From positions 1 to 32,945 of the forward strand of contig CAJGBT010000006.1 in assembly GCA_904501665.1 (NCBI GenBank): DNA of 32,945 nt. The letters are read 5' to 3'. Under the pieces are notes generated by a model that had not been told where the DNA came from, ran no database searches, and saw only the letters and a program-made list of their open reading frames with translations. This DNA is from an uncultured Bacilli bacterium. Its GTDB lineage: Bacteria > Bacillota_I > Bacilli_A > Mycoplasmatales > Mycoplasmoidaceae. Of the stretch, positions 29,336 to 32,945 are shown in pieces. A program made the position numbers and the translations under genes. Numbering within the stretch: the first letter of the stretch is position 1; every line of letters starts with the position of its first letter.

Positions 29336-30724
29336 TTATTTAATAACTCTAATTGTTCTAATCTTTTTATCAATAGATGGATTTTTTGCTAAACGATTAG
29401 CTGTTTCTTGTGTAATAGGTTCAGATTGTCTTACTACAAAAATTTTATCTCTTGGAGATCTTGCTAAATTTTCATCTAATGTTTCTAATGGAATTTGTGC
29501 TTCATAAACTTTTTGTGCTTGTGGATTAGCAATTGGAGCATTGTAATAAGTTGTGGTATTTGAATGATTATTTTGTTGTTGCACCTTTGAAAAATTTTGC
29601 ATTTGTGCTTGATTATTATTTACATTCATTTGTAATGCTTCTAATGTTTTAGCATTTTGGTTATAACGAGCTTGTAGCATTTCTAGATTTTTAATTTCAG
29701 ATTCTTGTTTTGCAATTTTTTGTTGTAAACGACGTTCTTTTCTAGATAAATGTTTGTTTCCTGCTGGAGCATAGGCATTGTTTGCTTGGTAATTTACATG
29801 ATTGTTGTTTGGATAACCGTTATATCCTTGTTGAATGCTTTCATATGGTGGTTGAATATAAGTAGGTTTAATTGCTTGACGATTAACATTAATATTAGCA
29901 TTCATTGGGTCTTCATATCGATTCATATTATCAACACGTGGTACTGAATTAATACTTTGATAAGCATTAATGTATGAATTTTCTACCAAATTATTTAAAG
30001 CTGGTGCTCTTGAAACAAGTGCTGGAGTTGGTTGAATTCTTGGAGCACTACTTCTACCTTGTTTTTTAGCTAAAATATTAGCATAATCTGATGAATCAAA
30101 ACCATGTAATAATAATTCTAGGTTATCAATTTCAAGTTGGATTCTACTAACAGCTGGGATCATAGATTCATCTAATAAGTGTTGACTAGATAATAGAGTG
30201 TCAATTCTAGATTTATATCGAGATAATTCTTGAGTTAATTGTAATGATAATTCATAGTGTTCAGCAATAATGTTGTATTCATAATCCAAATTTAATTCAC
30301 AAGTTTCAATTTCTTCTTCAGTTGCATTATTATATTTGTTTCTAATTGCTTCTTGTGTTTTAGCAATTACATTTTGTGCATCCTTTAATCTATTTGCAAT
30401 TTCATTAGTATTTTGTGAAATGATTTTAACCTCAGTAGCAATTTGATCAGATAATTGATTATAAGCATTAGTAGCATCTAGTTTAGAATTCTTTAAATAA
30501 TCTAAAGCTTGTTGCAAATAAGGTTTTACAATCACCTGATTAATTTGTAATGATAAATGAGCTACTTTTTCCTCTATTCTTGAATGAGGATTTGTTTTTT
30601 CAGCAATAAAATCATGACCAACTTGTACATTATTTGTAGGTATAGTACTATTCATTACTAATGGATCACGTTCTAATAACCTTGCATTTTTGTTGAATTT
30701 TTCATTTTTTAAATTAATTGACAT
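29336..30724 (-). CDS. Coiled-coil, Asn/Gln-rich protein, possibly cytoskeletal
   Basis: A 462-residue product. ATG 30724 (MSINLKNEKFNKN) is chosen because AAAAGGAG lies just upstream; a longer in-frame start at 30742 would place that site inside the gene. Residues ~60-220 are heptad-rich helix. Residues ~225-320 are a Pro/Tyr/Asn/Gln linker (IQPPYESIQQGYNGYPNNN). Residues ~325-390 form a Lys-rich coiled coil (KERRLQQKIAKQESEIKNLE), then Q/N-rich, ending IRTIRVIK. There is no membrane helix or signal. This composition resembles mycoplasma attachment-organelle or cytoskeletal proteins, but I cannot name a homologue. It follows another coiled-coil gene by 87 bp. Confidence 0.85.
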   Translation of the reverse strand: MSINLKNEKFNKNARLLERDPLVMNSTIPTNNVQVGHDFIAEKTNPHSRIEEKVAHLSLQINQVIVKPYLQQALDYLKNSKLDATNAYNQLSDQIATEVKIISQNTNEIANRLKDAQNVIAKTQEAIRNKYNNATEEEIETCELNLDYEYNIIAEHYELSLQLTQELSRYKSRIDTLLSSQHLLDESMIPAVSRIQLEIDNLELLLHGFDSSDYANILAKKQGRSSAPRIQPTPALVSRAPALNNLVENSYINAYQSINSVPRVDNMNRYEDPMNANINVNRQAIKPTYIQPPYESIQQGYNGYPNNNHVNYQANNAYAPAGNKHLSRKERRLQQKIAKQESEIKNLEMLQARYNQNAKTLEALQMNVNNNQAQMQNFSKVQQQNNHSNTTTYYNAPIANPQAQKVYEAQIPLETLDENLARSPRDKIFVVRQSEPITQETANRLAKNPSIDKKIRTIRVIK

Positions 30725-30811
30725 AATTTCTCCTTTTAACACAATTACTTTTATTATATAGCAATTAAATAATATTTTCTATATTAAGTTTTTTTAAATT
30801 AAAAATTTAAT

Positions 30812-32716
30812 TTAATTAATTACTTTGTTTCTTACTGGTTTCACATCAATGTATCTATCATCATCTTCATCAATATAACCTTCATGTAATAAATGGTCAA
30901 TCATTGTTGGAAGTTTTGAGAAAGCTCTTTCTTTTAAATCATTTGGTAAGATCTCAAATGCAGTTTCAAGAATCTTTGCTTCAATTCGGTATTTTTCTAA
31001 AGCTTCACGATATTCATTGTTAACACGATGATATCTTTCCTTAACAATTGTCATTTCATTTTCAATGTTTTTTAATTCATTTTCAATATTGCTTTCATCG
31101 TTACTGTCAATATTAACAAATTGTTTTTTACTAACCATTGGTGGAGTTGATGGTTTGTTATTTATGAAATCATTTGAAGGAGATGAATAATTAATTGGCT
31201 TGCTAGTTTCTAATAATTCATCTTCTAATTCTCATATTTGTTTTTTATTATAAACAACATTGTTAGAAGGTTTACTACTTATATGAGATTGCACATCATT
31301 ATGTTTGTGCTGAGATTTATAATGTTTAACATCCTTTTCTTTATTATTGATTCAACGTAAAATATCATCCATTTCAGCTTTCAAAGGACTAACAGGTTTA
31401 TTTTTATTCAAAATAACTATATCATTATCAATAATATCTAACTTACTATTAACAATTGCCATTTCCTTTTCAATTGCTTTTAATTCATCATTAACATTTT
31501 CGTTTTTGCTCAACTTACGTTTATATTCTCTTACATCAATCATCCGCTTTTCAATTCAATGGTTCAATATTGATAATTCTTTAAGCATTGGATCTTTTGG
31601 TAAGAATTGACGAGCACTATTGGTTTGTTCATTTACCACACTTAATTCAGCATAAACTAAAGTTAACAATTTTTCAACATTGTTTAAATCAGATAATAAA
31701 TACTTACCACTATCTCTATCTTTTTGTTTTTTAATAATTGCTTGTTTTTCATTAACTCATGATAGTAATTGTTCCAATTCCTTCTTTAAAGGACTAATTG
31801 GCATATATTTTCTAGTTTCAATGATTTGGTTATCAACATAAATCTTTTCATCATTAATAATTGATAATTGCTTTTCAATCCTTTTGTACAATTCAGGATC
31901 ATAACCGTATTTTAATCTTAAATTATAAGCACGTAAGTCATTTTCTCGTTCTCTAACTCACTTCATCAATTGGTCCATTTCTTTTTTAACTGGTGAAGTG
32001 TCTTTTTTAGTTTGACTATTAATATCAATTGCATCTTGCATTGGTGTTGGAGTGGTTAAAGTAGTATTAGCATTTGGTCCTTGGTTAGCACCTGTTTGAG
32101 AAGGTTGTGTCCCAGCAATTGTACTAGTTTGACTCTCTTCAACAATAGTTGTTTCTTTACCTATTAAAGTATCAACAAAGTTGTTAAATGAAATGTCATC
32201 TTCAATTTCTTTAGGAATAGATTTATATGAACTCATATCAAGAGAAATAGAATTTAATAATGAAATATCAATTCTAATGTTGTTTACAATTAACTCTTCC
32301 AATTTCCTAGTTGTTGCTAAAACATCTCATCTTTTACAATACATTTTTCAATCTTGATCAGTTAGATTGTACTTAATGATAAAATTAATTTTATTTCAAA
32401 GGTTGGCTAAAGCAACAAAATCACATGTACTTTCATTATTAAACATTGAATCATATGCAATAGAAGGGTCAATTAAATTATGAAAACGATCTAAAATGAT
32501 ATTGCTAGCTATTAATAAATTTTTATATCATGATGCATCGTATAAATTTGTATTAATCGGAAAAAGTTTACCAACCTTATCCTTTAACGAAACATGGGCA
32601 ATATAAATATTGCTAATAAGCATATTCATTTCCTTGTAATATTCATCAAGGATTGATAATAATGATGCCTCAAAAATGGGGTTTTGGATTAAAAGACTTT
32701 TCTCAATTTTAAACAT
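30812..32716 (-). CDS. Coiled-coil protein with four ~67-residue tandem repeats
   Basis: A 634-residue product under TGA=Trp. ATG 32716 (MFKIEKSLLIQNP) has GGAG 10 bp upstream. Residues 1-170 are helical. Residues ~185-235 are a Thr/Ser/Gln/Pro-rich linker. Repeats begin at about 241 (SPVKKEMDQLMKWV), 308 (SPLKKELEQLLSWV), 375 (DPMLKELSILNHWI) and 443 (SPLKAEMDDILRWI), each a proline-started coiled coil containing IEK-x-L-x-I-V/I-N. A Pro/Ser/Asn linker and a last coiled coil (ENELKNIENEMTIVKERYHR) follow. No membrane segment. Likely a structural protein; partner of the next coiled-coil gene by position. Confidence 0.87.
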
Positions 32717-32789
32717 TTTTATGAATCTCCACTTCTATAATATAGAATTAACAACATTTAAATTATACCATAGTAATTTACTTATTAAT

Positions 32790-32945
32790 AGGATAGATTC
32801 TCTTATTGTTTTTATACCCATCTTTTTGGACACCCCTATATAATGTATCTGTGGGGTAGACGAAAAAATCCCCCAAAAGGACCTTAGGGGATTTTAGTCC
32901 ACTTCAAAAACACTACTTTTGAGAGGACATTATGTATTTTAAACA
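32790..32945 (+). mobile_element. 5' end of an insertion sequence (continues off-window)
   Basis: The end motif CATCTTTTTGGACACCCC, a hairpin, AGTCCACTTC and GAGAGGACATTATG match the corresponding parts of the decayed element at 8905-10150. ATG at 32931 after GAGAGGA would begin the transposase (MYFK). Only the first codons are in view, so whether this copy is intact cannot be told. Confidence 0.65.
32865..32895. terminator. Hairpin upstream of the transposase start
   Basis: AAAATCCCC and GGGGATTTT pair across CCAAAAGGACCTTA. An A run on the left makes it a good terminator for leftward transcription and a weaker one rightward. The same device is at 10068-10099. Confidence 0.6.

Noticed and set aside
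30724..30742. Upstream start MLKGEIMSIN for the coiled-coil gene
   Set aside because: The codons for LKGE contain the AAAAGGAG ribosome-binding site of the inner ATG at 30724, so the inner start is preferred.

Overview
The window reads as a low-GC mollicute (Mycoplasma sensu lato). TGA must be read as Trp in nearly every gene: HsdM, HsdS, L2, L4 and the large putative defence proteins are continuous only under that code. GC is very low, and the ribosomal and tRNA gene clusters are compact. A Malacoplasma-type relative (M. penetrans / M. iowae) is plausible, but the species is inference.

Layout. (1) 1-4208, minus strand: S10 operon rpsJ-rplC-rplD-rplW-rplB-rpsS-rplV. L3, L23 and especially L22 carry unusual C-terminal extensions; L22 has a ~98-residue repeat with a Cys-rich zinc-finger-like module and runs off the left edge. 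(2) 4209-8885: a decayed gene, then two adjacent unrecognised membrane-anchored proteins; the upstream one is split by a frameshift at a 6-bp A/T homopolymer. (3) 8905-10150: a decayed insertion sequence. A second copy of the same family begins at the right edge (~32790).

(4) 10384-23358, minus strand: a large defence island. A type IC-like restriction-modification system is interleaved with other genes in the order hsdM, KAP-family P-loop NTPase, hsdS, SIR2-domain protein. All four are intact and separated by 11 bp or less, or overlapping. Then come a decayed patch (tandem repeats, a broken ORF, a 79-bp duplicate of the hsdR 5' end), an AAA/DUF4143 ATPase, a second DUF4143 tail, and hsdR with a frameshift. 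(5) 23558-27276, plus strand and divergent from hsdM: three overlapping genes, namely a C5-cytosine-methyltransferase-like protein (out of frame with its only ATG), an unknown 167-aa protein, and an 821-aa HEPN-DUF262-DUF1524 (GmrSD-like) fusion.

(6) 27839-28129: a small two-helix membrane protein behind a consensus promoter whose 17-bp spacer is almost wholly a TA dinucleotide repeat, a candidate ON/OFF switch. (7) 28391-29314, minus strand: seven tRNA genes (transcribed Cys, Arg, Pro, Met, Ile2, Ser, fMet) with a promoter and terminator, preceded by rpmB. (8) 29336-32716, minus strand: two coiled-coil proteins, one with four ~67-residue tandem repeats, possibly cytoskeletal.

The main candidate for an undescribed system is the hsdM-KAP-hsdS-SIR2 operon, with the HEPN-GmrSD cluster diverging from it.
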